From assembly GCF_012034335.1 (NCBI RefSeq), contig NZ_JAATHJ010000026.1, forward strand, positions 1 through 46,394: DNA of 46,394 nucleotides. Direction: 5' to 3'. How positions within the stretch are numbered: position 1 is the first letter of the stretch; each line of letters begins with the position of its first letter. Shown in pieces: positions 1 to 7,894 of the stretch. The notes under the pieces were generated by a model. It worked only from the letters and a program-made list of their open reading frames with translations. It ran no database searches and was not told the origin of the DNA. This stretch comes from Alkalicoccus luteus. Its GTDB lineage: Bacteria > Bacillota > Bacilli > Bacillales > Salisediminibacteriaceae. Position numbers and translations under genes: made by a program.

Positions 1-50
1 GCTACATATCGACGGAATACCTTATCGTAGTGTTTTTTCTCCGTGCTCAT
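1..50 (-). CDS. 5' end of an unidentified gene (runs off the window)
   Basis: Reading leftward from an ATG at 50, the first codons give MSTEKKHYDKVFRRYVA and then leave the window. A GGAGGA ribosome-binding site sits about ten bases upstream (around 55-65), which makes this a convincing gene start although only 16 complete codons are visible. The stretch is charged and has no signal peptide. The family cannot be named from so little. The M14 gene ends at 242 with its own terminator, so this is probably a separate transcript. Confidence 0.55.
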   Translation of the reverse strand, partial: MSTEKKHYDKVFRRYV

Positions 51-197
51 TCCCGGTTCCTCCTCCACTGCTTTCGTTTCACTCAGACTACCACATGGAC
101 GTGTCTACTTTTTATACTAGCTTCATTTTGCCGCAAAAGTTGAACACTTTCATACCCCAAAAAAATGAGCAAACCGCGTTCCCTTCTCTATTTAAGC

Positions 198-227
198 AAA
201 AAAAGAACCCGGCACGAGGCCGGGTTC
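198..227 (-). terminator. Intrinsic terminator of the M14 peptidase gene
   Basis: A perfect 9-bp stem (205-213 with 219-227, GAACCCGGC arm) with a 5-nt loop is followed on the minus strand by seven T (A-run 198-204). It lies 15 bases after the stop codon of the peptidase gene. Confidence 0.9.
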
Positions 228-241
228 CTCCCAACAAGCTG

Positions 242-1279
242 TTATTCGCCTTCTTCTTCCTGTGGCAGGAAGCTTTGTGTTTCGAGCGTATCCCAGAAAG
301 AAGTGTCAGCATCTTCGATCGAGCGGTCAGCGATTGCTTCAATGGCTGCTTCCATGGAAACGACTGCCTGCTGAATCAGGTAACCGTTGCTCTTTTGACC
401 GAGCACCGCTGATTCGTTAACGTTATCAATCATGCCGCGCATTTCAAACAGCAGTGTCGCGATATCGTAATCAAATGCCAGACCGTTTCGAGCGATGGTA
501 TTCGCATCTCCGCCAGGGTATTTCGCGAGCAGTCCCCAGCCGCGATCTTCAACAGAGTCATACATAACGGAGCCAAGCTGCTTGGACATTTCCGCTACAG
601 CAGGATCGACACCTTCGTTCGTCGGGTGTAAAATCGATCCGGAAACGAGCTCTCCGTCAATTGCTGAACGGGCGCCCTGATGATGAAAATCGACTAAGTA
701 ATCAATATCATACGCCTGCAGCACGTTTTCATGCAGCGCGATGTTTTCCGGCTGCGTCAACTCATTATGGTCTCGGTTTAAGTCGACGTTGTTGGCGTTC
801 GTACGCGTAGCGAGTCCCCCTGCTACGTAGTCGGAAGTGTCAAAATCAACATCGCCGATCGCGCCGTCCGGGTTAATACGTGGTACAAAAAAGACGTTCA
901 CATTTTCCGCAAGCTCCGCATTTTGGCGGCGGTTGTTGGACAGGCTGCGGATGACCTGCAGCGCGCCTTCTGTGATCAGCACTTCATTACCATGCTGCTG
1001 CGTCAGAAACAGGATCGTCGGGTTATCCGGATTTGTACCGAATTTCAATAGCGGCAGGTCGCGTCCTTTAACCGACTGTCCGATAATCTCCAGCTCCATA
1101 AAGTCAGAGCGTTCCGCTGCGCGTTCCACCTGTGCCATTAAGTCCTCGTTACTCGTCAGTCTGGAATCGTTGATCGTTTCGTTGCCATTGTAATTCGGGC
1201 CTTTTCCGACAGCCCCGGCTGGCAGCGCCATTGACAGGAACATCAGAACAGCAAGCAGTGTAACAAGCGTCTTTTTCAT
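242..1279 (-). CDS. Secreted M14-family zinc carboxypeptidase
   Basis: This is a 345-residue exported metallopeptidase of the carboxypeptidase A (M14) type, expected to trim peptides or peptidoglycan stems outside the cell. A signal peptide is clear (MKK, hydrophobic stretch, ALPAGA cleavage region near residue 23). The M14 zinc ligands are visible as HGNE (H96, E99) and a later His in DFHHQG (199-200). NRD at 168-170 matches the substrate-carboxylate-binding Asn-Arg pair, and E279 in LLFEMRG fits the catalytic Glu. The C terminus ends in an acidic EEEGE tail. It stands alone between two terminators. Its 5' leader carries a structured inverted repeat (1295-1356). The ligands fix the family; the exact substrate is unknown. 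Confidence 0.88.
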   Translation of the reverse strand: MKKTLVTLLAVLMFLSMALPAGAVGKGPNYNGNETINDSRLTSNEDLMAQVERAAERSDFMELEIIGQSVKGRDLPLLKFGTNPDNPTILFLTQQHGNEVLITEGALQVIRSLSNNRRQNAELAENVNVFFVPRINPDGAIGDVDFDTSDYVAGGLATRTNANNVDLNRDHNELTQPENIALHENVLQAYDIDYLVDFHHQGARSAIDGELVSGSILHPTNEGVDPAVAEMSKQLGSVMYDSVEDRGWGLLAKYPGGDANTIARNGLAFDYDIATLLFEMRGMIDNVNESAVLGQKSNGYLIQQAVVSMEAAIEAIADRSIEDADTSFWDTLETQSFLPQEEEGE

Positions 1280-1294
1280 GTTCGCTTCATCCCC

Positions 1295-1356
1295 TTCGAG
1301 TCATTTTTTCGCACGGCCGTAACGGCCTCGCTGTCTTTAACGCTACGAGACTCGAA
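1295..1356 (-). promoter_or_regulatory. Structured leader upstream of the M14 peptidase
   Basis: A perfect 8-bp inverted repeat, TTCGAGTC (1295-1302) and GACTCGAA (1349-1356), encloses a second perfect hairpin, GGCCG-TTA-CGGCC (1315-1327). On the minus-strand transcript the closing arm ends about 15 bases before the start codon, so folding could affect ribosome access. I could not match it to a known riboswitch class. It may be a regulatory RNA or a protein operator. Confidence 0.5.
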
Positions 1357-1482
1357 AGAAATTAGCAATCTGTTTGAGCCTGATTACGCACGATGCGGGA
1401 ATCTTCATCAATTCGTACTGATAGATTATTTCAAAAATAAGGATAAAAGTCTGAACTATTTTGTCAGAATGATCTAGCTGCT

Positions 1483-1526
1483 AAAAAACCGCCTGTCCTC
1501 TTAAATTAAGAAGACAGGCGGTTTTT
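1483..1526 (-). terminator. Terminator of yajQ
   Basis: A long hairpin with arms around ACCGCCTGTC (about 1487-1496) and GACAGGCGGT (about 1513-1522) is flanked by A-runs on one side and T-runs on the other. It follows the yajQ stop codon immediately and could act in both directions. Confidence 0.85.
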
Positions 1527-1527
1527 A

Positions 1528-2019
1528 TTAACGGTAGTTCGTAAATTGAACCGGCACGCTAAGGTCAGCGGCGCGGACGGCAGCCATCGTTTTTTGGAGG
1601 TCGTCCTTGTTTTTACCGGTGACGCGCACCTGCTGATCCTGAATCTGTGTTTTCAGCTTCAGCTTTTCTTCCTTCACGAGCTTGACGATCTTCTTGGCAT
1701 TATCCTGGTCAATGCCCTGGATGATTTTCGCACGCTGGCGCACGGTGCCGCCGGATGCGGATTCGAGCTTTCCGTAGTCAAAGCTCTGCACAGCGACCTC
1801 CTGCTTAATCAGCTTATTGACGAGCACATCTTTCAGCTGTTCCATTTTATACTCGTTGTCGGAAACGAGCACGAGCTCCTCATCGTCCAGTTTTACGGAG
1901 CTTTTGCTATCTTTAAAGTCGTAGCGGTTTTGAATTTCTTTTTCGGTCATGACGACGGCGTTCTGCACCTTCGACATGTCTACTTTTGATACGATATCAA
2001 ACGAATTTTCTTTTGCCAT
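1528..2019 (-). CDS. yajQ: YajQ family nucleotide-binding protein
   Basis: This 163-residue cytosolic protein belongs to the YajQ/UPF0234 family. Family members fold as two ferredoxin-like domains and bind nucleotides; some Gram-negative ones bind cyclic di-GMP. The N terminus ([21 protein letters not shown]), the NRYDFKDSK motif and the C-terminal pattern [17 protein letters not shown] are typical. The length matches the usual ~163 residues. An ATG three codons upstream (2028) is rejected because the AGAGAGG ribosome-binding site touches it; the site lies nine bases before the ATG at 2019. The gene has its own terminator downstream. Regulation is not evident. Confidence 0.93.
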   Translation of the reverse strand: MAKENSFDIVSKVDMSKVQNAVVMTEKEIQNRYDFKDSKSSVKLDDEELVLVSDNEYKMEQLKDVLVNKLIKQEVAVQSFDYGKLESASGGTVRQRAKIIQGIDQDNAKKIVKLVKEEKLKLKTQIQDQQVRVTGKNKDDLQKTMAAVRAADLSVPVQFTNYR

Positions 2020-2097
2020 CTGAATCATCCTCTCTGAGTCATCGTTATACCCAGTCTATCATGTTAGCGCCTAAAAGAAAGCCGCTCGCGGATGCGA

Positions 2098-2284
2098 AAG
2101 TTTTTATTCTCGCGCTGCAAGTTATCATTCCCGGCGTCAACCTTTTCAAACCGGCGGCAAAAGTTATCATTCTCCGTCCGGAACTTATTATCGTTATTAA
2201 CTTTCGTTCGCTATAGAGAAAATCTTATCATTTCACAGGCTCAACTTTTCAATTGCCCCCCGCAAGTTATCATTCTCCAAAACC
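2098..2284. repeat. Degenerate tandem array with 21-nt period (AAGTTATCATTC core)
   Basis: Between yajQ and the GNAT gene, related units start near 2098, 2119, 2140, 2161, 2182, 2203, 2221, 2243 and 2264, a period of about 21 nt. The best copies carry AAGTTATCATTC (2119, 2161, 2264); others are AAGTTTTTATTC (2098) and AATCTTATCATT (2221). The 9-10 bases after each core differ between copies. No credible ORF or CRISPR-like spacer structure is present. It shares its period with the arrays at 10.8, 11.1, 17.9, 18.1 and 20.9 kb. Confidence 0.65.
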
Positions 2285-2315
2285 AAAAAAAGTCCGGGGA
2301 ACTTTCTCCCCGGAC
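2285..2315 (-). terminator. Terminator of the GNAT gene
   Basis: A 9-bp stem, GTCCGGGGA (2292-2300) with TCCCCGGAC (2307-2315), has a 6-nt loop and is followed on the minus strand by a seven-base T-run. Confidence 0.9.
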
Positions 2316-2324
2316 GAATCTCCT

Positions 2325-2831
2325 TTATAAGCTTTTTCCAACGACCGGTACGCTTCCGATCGAACCTGCATACAGCTGATAGCACTGCTCTAAAAAATAA
2401 TGAATTGTCGAAGAGTCGGTCTGATACTCAGAGCCTGGTGACGCCGGCACGAGCGCGATGTAGTTGACGTACATAAAGTCGAGCGTCGCTTCCATCTCTT
2501 TCAAAAACTCTGTTCCATGCCCCTTGTTTCGATAATGCTCATCTACTTCGATCTCATCGATGACCGCGACCATGCCGTAAATCGATTCGCGGTCTTTGAT
2601 TTTTTCCAGCGTGTCCATTACCAGTCCGACACGCGGGGAAATCGTATGATCAATATCTCGAATGTTCGTCCAGTCTTCTACGTGGGCATCAAACAAGTAA
2701 AGCCGGCTTCGCCCTGCCGTATGAAGCCAGCCGGTGCGCTGGTCGGTGAATTGGAAATGCGGGTTCAGCTCCATGTAAGGAAGGCCGTGCTCATTGCTGA
2801 CATGAAAATTAGAATTCATCACCTTTTTCAT
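2325..2831 (-). CDS. GNAT-type N-acetyltransferase-like protein
   Basis: This is a 168-residue cytosolic protein. The central pattern IDEIEVDEHYRNKGHG followed by a helix resembles motif A of the GNAT fold, the acetyl-CoA pyrophosphate-binding loop (R/Q-x-x-G-x-G/A), here N-K-G-H-G. The substrate is not apparent. The first 110 residues resemble no family I can name. The start at 2831 (ATG, MKKVMNSN) is preferred over a TTG nine bases upstream because AGGAGGAGGG lies nine bases before the ATG and abuts the TTG. The gene is monocistronic between two terminators. Confidence 0.65.
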   Translation of the reverse strand: MKKVMNSNFHVSNEHGLPYMELNPHFQFTDQRTGWLHTAGRSRLYLFDAHVEDWTNIRDIDHTISPRVGLVMDTLEKIKDRESIYGMVAVIDEIEVDEHYRNKGHGTEFLKEMEATLDFMYVNYIALVPASPGSEYQTDSSTIHYFLEQCYQLYAGSIGSVPVVGKSL

Positions 2832-2950
2832 GCGAATCAACCCTCCTCCTGACGCACATGGGCCTTATATGGTCTACGAGCGTTCACTATAAAGATAGTT
2901 TACCATAATTTGTCGAAAAGTGTCAGACAATTTACTTCTTTTTCTAACAC

Positions 2951-2984
2951 AAAAAAAGCCCGCCAAACAGCATGTTCAGCGGGT
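2951..2984 (-). terminator. Terminator of the beta-galactoside operon
   Basis: On the minus strand ACCCGC pairs with GCGGGC (2979-2984 and 2958-2963), with a nested AACA/TGTT pairing inside, followed by seven T. It lies just after the lacZ stop codon. Confidence 0.8.
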
Positions 2985-2996
2985 AATCATTAAAAC

Positions 2997-5900
2997 TTAT
3001 TTTTCTGCCTGCAATCGGAACGCGAATTCGTAGCTTCGATCAGCAAACAGCTTGTACTCGTCGTGCGTTTCCTGACCCCAGCTGTCGTCTCCGCCGACGC
3101 CCATCTGCCCGGCGAGCAGACGAACGACGGTTTTGCCAGAGGAGGGCAGCCGGTGCACGTGCGTTGCTGCTTCCAGCTCCGCAGGTGTCCAAGGCAGCAC
3201 GCTTCCTTCCATCGCTGTCAGCGCGTGAATGTTCAATGCACCAACAGTCAGCTGCTTGAGTTCAGCAATGTTGCCGCACTCCTGCGGCTTCAAATATGGG
3301 GCGAGCCGGTCTTCAGGCGCAGCCTGCCAGCGTCCCGTTCGTCCGGACAGCTTCCGGTCTCGGTACGTTTCATGCGGACCAAGACCGAACCAGCTGAACG
3401 AAGCAGCTGCGGACGTCTGCAGCTCGAGACCGACAGCCGGAAGCTCCGGGAGCTCGTTCTCTGCCTCAAGCGTCATGGAGACGTCGAGCGCCCCATCGGA
3501 GCCGAGCTCGTAGCGAAGCGTAACGCGGCTCCCGTTATCGAGTCCAATTACTGTCACTGCTACGCTTTCCTCCGTCGTCACGTCAACCTGTTGCGAAGCA
3601 GGATTCTGCCAGACGGCCGTCCGCTCCGGCAGTTTACAGCCGCGATCGTTGTCTGTCATGGCCCGCCAGAACGTTGGCTTCACCGGATCCAAAAGCTGTT
3701 CGATTCCGTTTACAACCAGCGACGTCAGCAGTCCGCTCACGTTGGATACGACGGCCTCCGTGCCGCCTGCTTTCAGCACAATCTGCTCCTCATCAGCATC
3801 CGGAGCCACCGGATCTGCTTTTTCCGGCACAGATGCTTCTGTCAGCGTCCACTCTGCCGACGCAGCTTCAAAGCCTTCCTCCGCCCACGCTTCATCGTCT
3901 GCGAGAACAGCGGATACATTCAAAATGGCATTACCGGATGCTGACTTTTCCGAAACCGGAAGCGGAATCGTTTCCCGCTCACCAGGAGCCGCCAGAAGCG
4001 GGAAAGAACCGGTCGCGGTCAGCTCTCCGTCACAGCGAAGTTCAAAACGGCCTTCTAAAAAGCTGAGATCCCGGAATAAGTAGTTGTTTGTCACGCTGAG
4101 CGTGCCGTTATCCCAGTCAAAATCCACATATTGATAGCAGTGCTTCACTTCTTTAATCTGCGGCGTGAGCTTCCCGTCGGCGGTGATCAGCCCGTTTCCG
4201 GAGAAATTGCCGTCGTGAGGCGATTCGCCGAAATCTCCGCCGTAAGCGAGAAAGCGCGTCCCGTTTTCTTCTTTCCAGAGCGCCTGGTCGCGCCAGTCCC
4301 AAATGAATCCGCCCTGCAGAATATCGTATTTTTGAAACAGATCGGTATACTGATAGAAGTTTCCGAGCGAGTTGCCCATCACATGCGCGTATTCACAAAG
4401 GATATACGGCTTAGCGCCGCCGTTCTTTTCTGCGTCCAGCGCATATTCCTCCACTTTGTGCGGCGGAATGTACATCGTGCTCTCCACGTCTGATGCCTCA
4501 TCGGTCTCGCGGTAGTGGAACACACCCTCATAATGCACGAGCCGCGTCTCGTCACGCTCTTTAAAGAAGCGGTGCATCTCCAGAAAGTTTGTACCGCCGA
4601 ACGATTCGTTGCCGAGCGACCACATAACAATCGACGGGTGGTTTTTATCACGCTCGAACATGGAGGCACAGCGGTCCAGCAGATTCGCCGTCCATTCCGG
4701 CTTGTCACCAGGGACCGTTTCCTGCAGGCCTTCCTGGCCGTATACCCACGTGCCGTGCGTTTCCAGGTTCACTTCATCGATCACGTACAAGCCGTATTCG
4801 TCGCAAAGCTCGTACAAGTACGGATGGTTCGGGTAATGGGATGTCCTCACCGCATTGATGTTATGCTGCTTCATTTTCAGAATGTCTTCGCGCATTTCGT
4901 CTTTCGTAATCGCGGCACGACCCGTCTCCGGAGAAAATTCGTGCCGGTTAACGCCTTTAAAGACGATCCGCTTCCCGTTGATTTTCATCAGCCCGTCTTC
5001 CATGCCGAACGTGCGGATGCCAGTCTTGGCAGATACGTACACCGCACGTCCGTGCAGCTCGGACTTTAACACGAGCGTATACAGGTTCGGTTCCTCCGCG
5101 CTCCAAAGCTTCGGCTCGCGCACCGTAAACGTCAGCGTCTCATCAGAATCGTTCGCGATCTCTCCCGGTGCGGCATGCGCTTCTGCAACCGTTCGCCCGC
5201 GATCATCCAGTAGTTCGCCGGAGAGATGCACATCTGACACAGTTTTCCCGGAGTCGTTCGCTAAGGAAACGTTCACCGTGAGCGTTGCTTCCCCGTTGTC
5301 CACGTGCGAGCGGACGAAGAAATCCCGGATTGCAACATCCGGACGTCTGTAGAGGAAGACGCTGCGGAAAATGCCGCTCATGCGCCAGAAATCCTGATCT
5401 TCCAGCCAGCTTGCGTCGCACCAGCGGTACACTTCTACGGCGATCCGGTTTTCTCCATTTTTTAGCACGTCGGTCACATCAAACTCGGCTGGCGTGAATG
5501 TATCTTCGCTGTAGCCGACTAGCACGCCGTTCACCCAAAGGTAAAAGGCAGACTCGACGCCTTCAAAGTGAAGCAGGTAGCGCTCACCTTCAACAAGCGT
5601 GACGTCGACCGTGCGGACGTACTGCCCGACCGGGTTATAGACGGTCGGTGCAAACGGCGGCTTAATGTCTTCGCGCTCTTCCCACGGATAGCGTGTGTTC
5701 GTGTAGTGCGGGTAGTCCCAGCCCTGCAGCTGCCAGTGGGACGGCACCTGAATCGTGTCCCACGAAGACGTGTCGCGATCTGTTTTGTAAAAATCTGCGT
5801 CACGATCCTCTGGTCGTTCGGCGAAGCGAAAGCGCCATTTCCCGTCTAGACTCGTCCGGAAAGGAGACGCTTCCCGGTCTCCTTTCACGGCAATATCCCG

Positions 5901-6029
5901 CTCCGGATAAGGCATCATCGTTGCATGAGCCTTCTCCCGGTTCAGCTGGAAGATCTCCGGGTTATTGTTCCATTCCGGGTATCCGTTCGCCGGAGGTGTA
6001 TACGTAAAAGCTTTCTTCGTTGTTTCCAT
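2997..6029 (-). CDS. lacZ: Beta-galactosidase LacZ (glycoside hydrolase family 2)
   Basis: This 1010-residue cytosolic enzyme hydrolyses terminal beta-galactosides. The length and order match long LacZ proteins: N-terminal jelly roll (RTSLDGKWRFRF), Ig-like domains, TIM barrel and C-terminal beta-sandwich. The acid/base Glu is in WSLGNESFGG (about residue 475) and the nucleophile Glu is in ILCEYAHVMGNS (about 546), both intact. The ATG at 6029 is chosen because AAGTGGGGG lies just upstream; the in-frame GTG at 6041 lies inside that ribosome-binding site. It is the last gene of the transporter operon, 24 bases after the second permease. The context indicates uptake and intracellular cleavage of galactosides. 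Confidence 0.96.
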   Translation of the reverse strand: METTKKAFTYTPPANGYPEWNNNPEIFQLNREKAHATMMPYPERDIAVKGDREASPFRTSLDGKWRFRFAERPEDRDADFYKTDRDTSSWDTIQVPSHWQLQGWDYPHYTNTRYPWEEREDIKPPFAPTVYNPVGQYVRTVDVTLVEGERYLLHFEGVESAFYLWVNGVLVGYSEDTFTPAEFDVTDVLKNGENRIAVEVYRWCDASWLEDQDFWRMSGIFRSVFLYRRPDVAIRDFFVRSHVDNGEATLTVNVSLANDSGKTVSDVHLSGELLDDRGRTVAEAHAAPGEIANDSDETLTFTVREPKLWSAEEPNLYTLVLKSELHGRAVYVSAKTGIRTFGMEDGLMKINGKRIVFKGVNRHEFSPETGRAAITKDEMREDILKMKQHNINAVRTSHYPNHPYLYELCDEYGLYVIDEVNLETHGTWVYGQEGLQETVPGDKPEWTANLLDRCASMFERDKNHPSIVMWSLGNESFGGTNFLEMHRFFKERDETRLVHYEGVFHYRETDEASDVESTMYIPPHKVEEYALDAEKNGGAKPYILCEYAHVMGNSLGNFYQYTDLFQKYDILQGGFIWDWRDQALWKEENGTRFLAYGGDFGESPHDGNFSGNGLITADGKLTPQIKEVKHCYQYVDFDWDNGTLSVTNNYLFRDLSFLEGRFELRCDGELTATGSFPLLAAPGERETIPLPVSEKSASGNAILNVSAVLADDEAWAEEGFEAASAEWTLTEASVPEKADPVAPDADEEQIVLKAGGTEAVVSNVSGLLTSLVVNGIEQLLDPVKPTFWRAMTDNDRGCKLPERTAVWQNPASQQVDVTTEESVAVTVIGLDNGSRVTLRYELGSDGALDVSMTLEAENELPELPAVGLELQTSAAASFSWFGLGPHETYRDRKLSGRTGRWQAAPEDRLAPYLKPQECGNIAELKQLTVGALNIHALTAMEGSVLPWTPAELEAATHVHRLPSSGKTVVRLLAGQMGVGGDDSWGQETHDEYKLFADRSYEFAFRLQAEK

Positions 6030-6053
6030 CAAAACCCCCACTTTCGTTCGTCA

Positions 6054-6893
6054 TTATTCTTTAACCGAGCCGCCCAGAATACCGGAAATGAACTGGCGCT
6101 GGAGCAGCAGGAAGAAAATCATAATCGGAAGCACCGACAGCGTCGTTCCCATCATAATCTGACCGTAGTCTACGCGTGACATACCGACGAGACTGGAAAG
6201 CGCAACCGGCAGCGTGTACATATCGCTGTCACCGAGCACAACGAGCGGCCAGAGGAAGTTGTTCCACTGAAACATGAACAGGAAGATCGCAACGGCTGCA
6301 AGCGCCGGACGCATCGTCGGCAATACGATCTGAAAGAAAATCTTAAATTCGCCGGCGCCGTCCACACGTGCCGCTTCCAAGAGCGAGTTCGGAATCGAGC
6401 GCATGTTTTGCCTCATGAGGAAGATCGCAAATGGATACGCCAGGTTCGGCAGCAGCACGGCACGATACGTGTTCAGCCAGCCAAGGTCCGCCATCATCTG
6501 GAACAGCGGAATAAGCGTGACGTGATACGGAATCATAATCGCCAGGAGAAGCGTAAAGAAGATCGCGTTGCGTCCTTTAAACTGGTACTTCGCAAAAGCA
6601 AAACCTGCTGCCGCTGCGATAAGTACCGCAAAGAACGTAAACGTGAGCGCGATGATGAGTGAGTTCATCAAAACGCGGATGATACCGACGTTTTCGTTTA
6701 AGTTCGTGAAGTTTTCAACTAAAAAGTCGCCAGGGAGCAGGTTCGGCGGCACGCTGAAAATCGCACCGGACGGGTTCGTTGCCCCGATAAACATCCAGTA
6801 GAACGGGAAGATCGATAAGATCACACCGATCCCGAGCGTTATATACAGCAGAATTTTACGGATGATCACGCTTGTCTTTTTCTTATCAGTCAT
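6054..6893 (-). CDS. Carbohydrate ABC transporter permease (MalG type)
   Basis: This inner-membrane subunit of a CUT1 sugar importer has about 280 residues, six predicted membrane segments and the ATPase-docking EAA loop (EAARVDGAGEFKIFFQIVLP). It starts inside the end of the upstream permease gene (overlap of 8-17 bases), implying translational coupling. Three closely spaced starts (GTG 6902, ATG 6899, ATG 6893) are possible. The last, MTDKKKTS, has the best spacing from the AGGTGA element. The operon holds no ATPase gene, so the transporter probably uses a shared MsmX/UgpC-type ATPase encoded elsewhere (inference). Confidence 0.92.
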   Translation of the reverse strand: MTDKKKTSVIIRKILLYITLGIGVILSIFPFYWMFIGATNPSGAIFSVPPNLLPGDFLVENFTNLNENVGIIRVLMNSLIIALTFTFFAVLIAAAAGFAFAKYQFKGRNAIFFTLLLAIMIPYHVTLIPLFQMMADLGWLNTYRAVLLPNLAYPFAIFLMRQNMRSIPNSLLEAARVDGAGEFKIFFQIVLPTMRPALAAVAIFLFMFQWNNFLWPLVVLGDSDMYTLPVALSSLVGMSRVDYGQIMMGTTLSVLPIMIFFLLLQRQFISGILGGSVKE

Positions 6894-7773
6894 CGTCATC
6901 ACCTACCACTTTCATCTGCACATACGAGAACAGCGCAATGATTATGACGAGCACGTACGCAATCGCAGAAGCATAGTTAAAGTCAAAGTAACGGAAGCCG
7001 TTTAAATAGAGATAAAGCGAAATCGTCAGCGTCGAGTTGTTCGGTCCGCCGTCAGTTAAGATGAACGGCTCGTCAAACAGCTGCAGCGTTCCAATTGTCG
7101 ACAGCACCGCCGTAAACAAGAAAATTGGCTTCAGCTGCGGCAGTGTGATCGAGAAAAACTGACGGATTTTTCCGGCGCCGTCAATGCTTGCCGCTTCGTA
7201 CAGGTCATTGGAGATATTTTGCAGTCCGGCAAGGAAAATAACCATGTTATAGCCGGTCCAGCGCCACGTAATCGCAATGATCAGCGACACTTTCGCCCAG
7301 AACGGATCGTTCAGCCACGCGACCGGATCAATACCGACAAGCGAGAGCGCGTAGTTGACGAGCCCGAAGTTCTCGTCGAGCATGATCATAAACACGATCG
7401 CATAGGCTACAAGCGCTGTGATCGCAGGCATGAAGAACGCCACGCGGAAAAAGCCGCGCATTTTCAACAAAGCTGAATTCATGAGCACCGCGAGCACAAC
7501 GGCGATCGACAGCATGATCGGCACCTGAATAATCAGGATTGTAAAGGTGTTAAACAGAGCTGTATAAAACAGCCCGTCGTTAAAAAGTCGGATGTAGTTG
7601 TCAAACCCCGCAAACTCACTTTGGCCACCGGTTGACGTCTGGAAGCTCAACAGCAGCGACTGAATCACCGGCCAGAGAGTAAAGACGAGAAAAAACAGCA
7701 CGGCTGGTGCGATGAAGAAATAGGGTGCTGTTTTCGGTGTGACGATTTTTCGCTTACGTTTATTCGCAGCCAT
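6886..7773 (-). CDS. Carbohydrate ABC transporter permease (MalF type)
   Basis: This is the partner permease of the same CUT1 importer, 295 residues, with about six membrane spans and an EAA motif (YEAASIDGAGKIRQFFSITLP). The start at 7773 (MAANKRKRK) has GGAAGGAG eight bases upstream; an in-frame upstream start at 7791 has none. The positively charged N terminus (KRKRK) fits an N-in topology. It lies about 120 bases after the binding-protein gene, with a hairpin between them. The acidic end VGDDDD is translated across the start of the next gene. Confidence 0.93.
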   Translation of the reverse strand: MAANKRKRKIVTPKTAPYFFIAPAVLFFLVFTLWPVIQSLLLSFQTSTGGQSEFAGFDNYIRLFNDGLFYTALFNTFTILIIQVPIMLSIAVVLAVLMNSALLKMRGFFRVAFFMPAITALVAYAIVFMIMLDENFGLVNYALSLVGIDPVAWLNDPFWAKVSLIIAITWRWTGYNMVIFLAGLQNISNDLYEAASIDGAGKIRQFFSITLPQLKPIFLFTAVLSTIGTLQLFDEPFILTDGGPNNSTLTISLYLYLNGFRYFDFNYASAIAYVLVIIIALFSYVQMKVVGDDDD

Positions 7774-7835
7774 TGTGCAAACTCCTTCCAAAAGCAGAAA
7801 CTACTTTTTAAATTAATTTTTATAAGTAAGAAGAA

Positions 7836-7870
7836 AAGCGGGGCTGGCCGGTCGATGCCGGCTCAGCCCC
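7836..7870 (-). terminator. Intercistronic hairpin between binding protein and permeases
   Basis: A strong stem (GGGGCTG with CAGCCCC, continued by CCGG/CCGG, about 7840-7870) is followed on the minus strand by an imperfect T-rich tract (CTTTTCTTCTT). Such hairpins between binding-protein and permease genes commonly cause partial termination or mRNA stabilisation, giving excess binding protein. That role is inferred here. Confidence 0.65.
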
Positions 7871-7894
7871 TGATCAACAGGGTGCGGACTGGTT

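Noticed and set aside
4131-5069. Long plus-strand ORFs opposite lacZ
   Set aside because: Shadows of the lacZ frame; no ribosome-binding sites and no recognisable domains.
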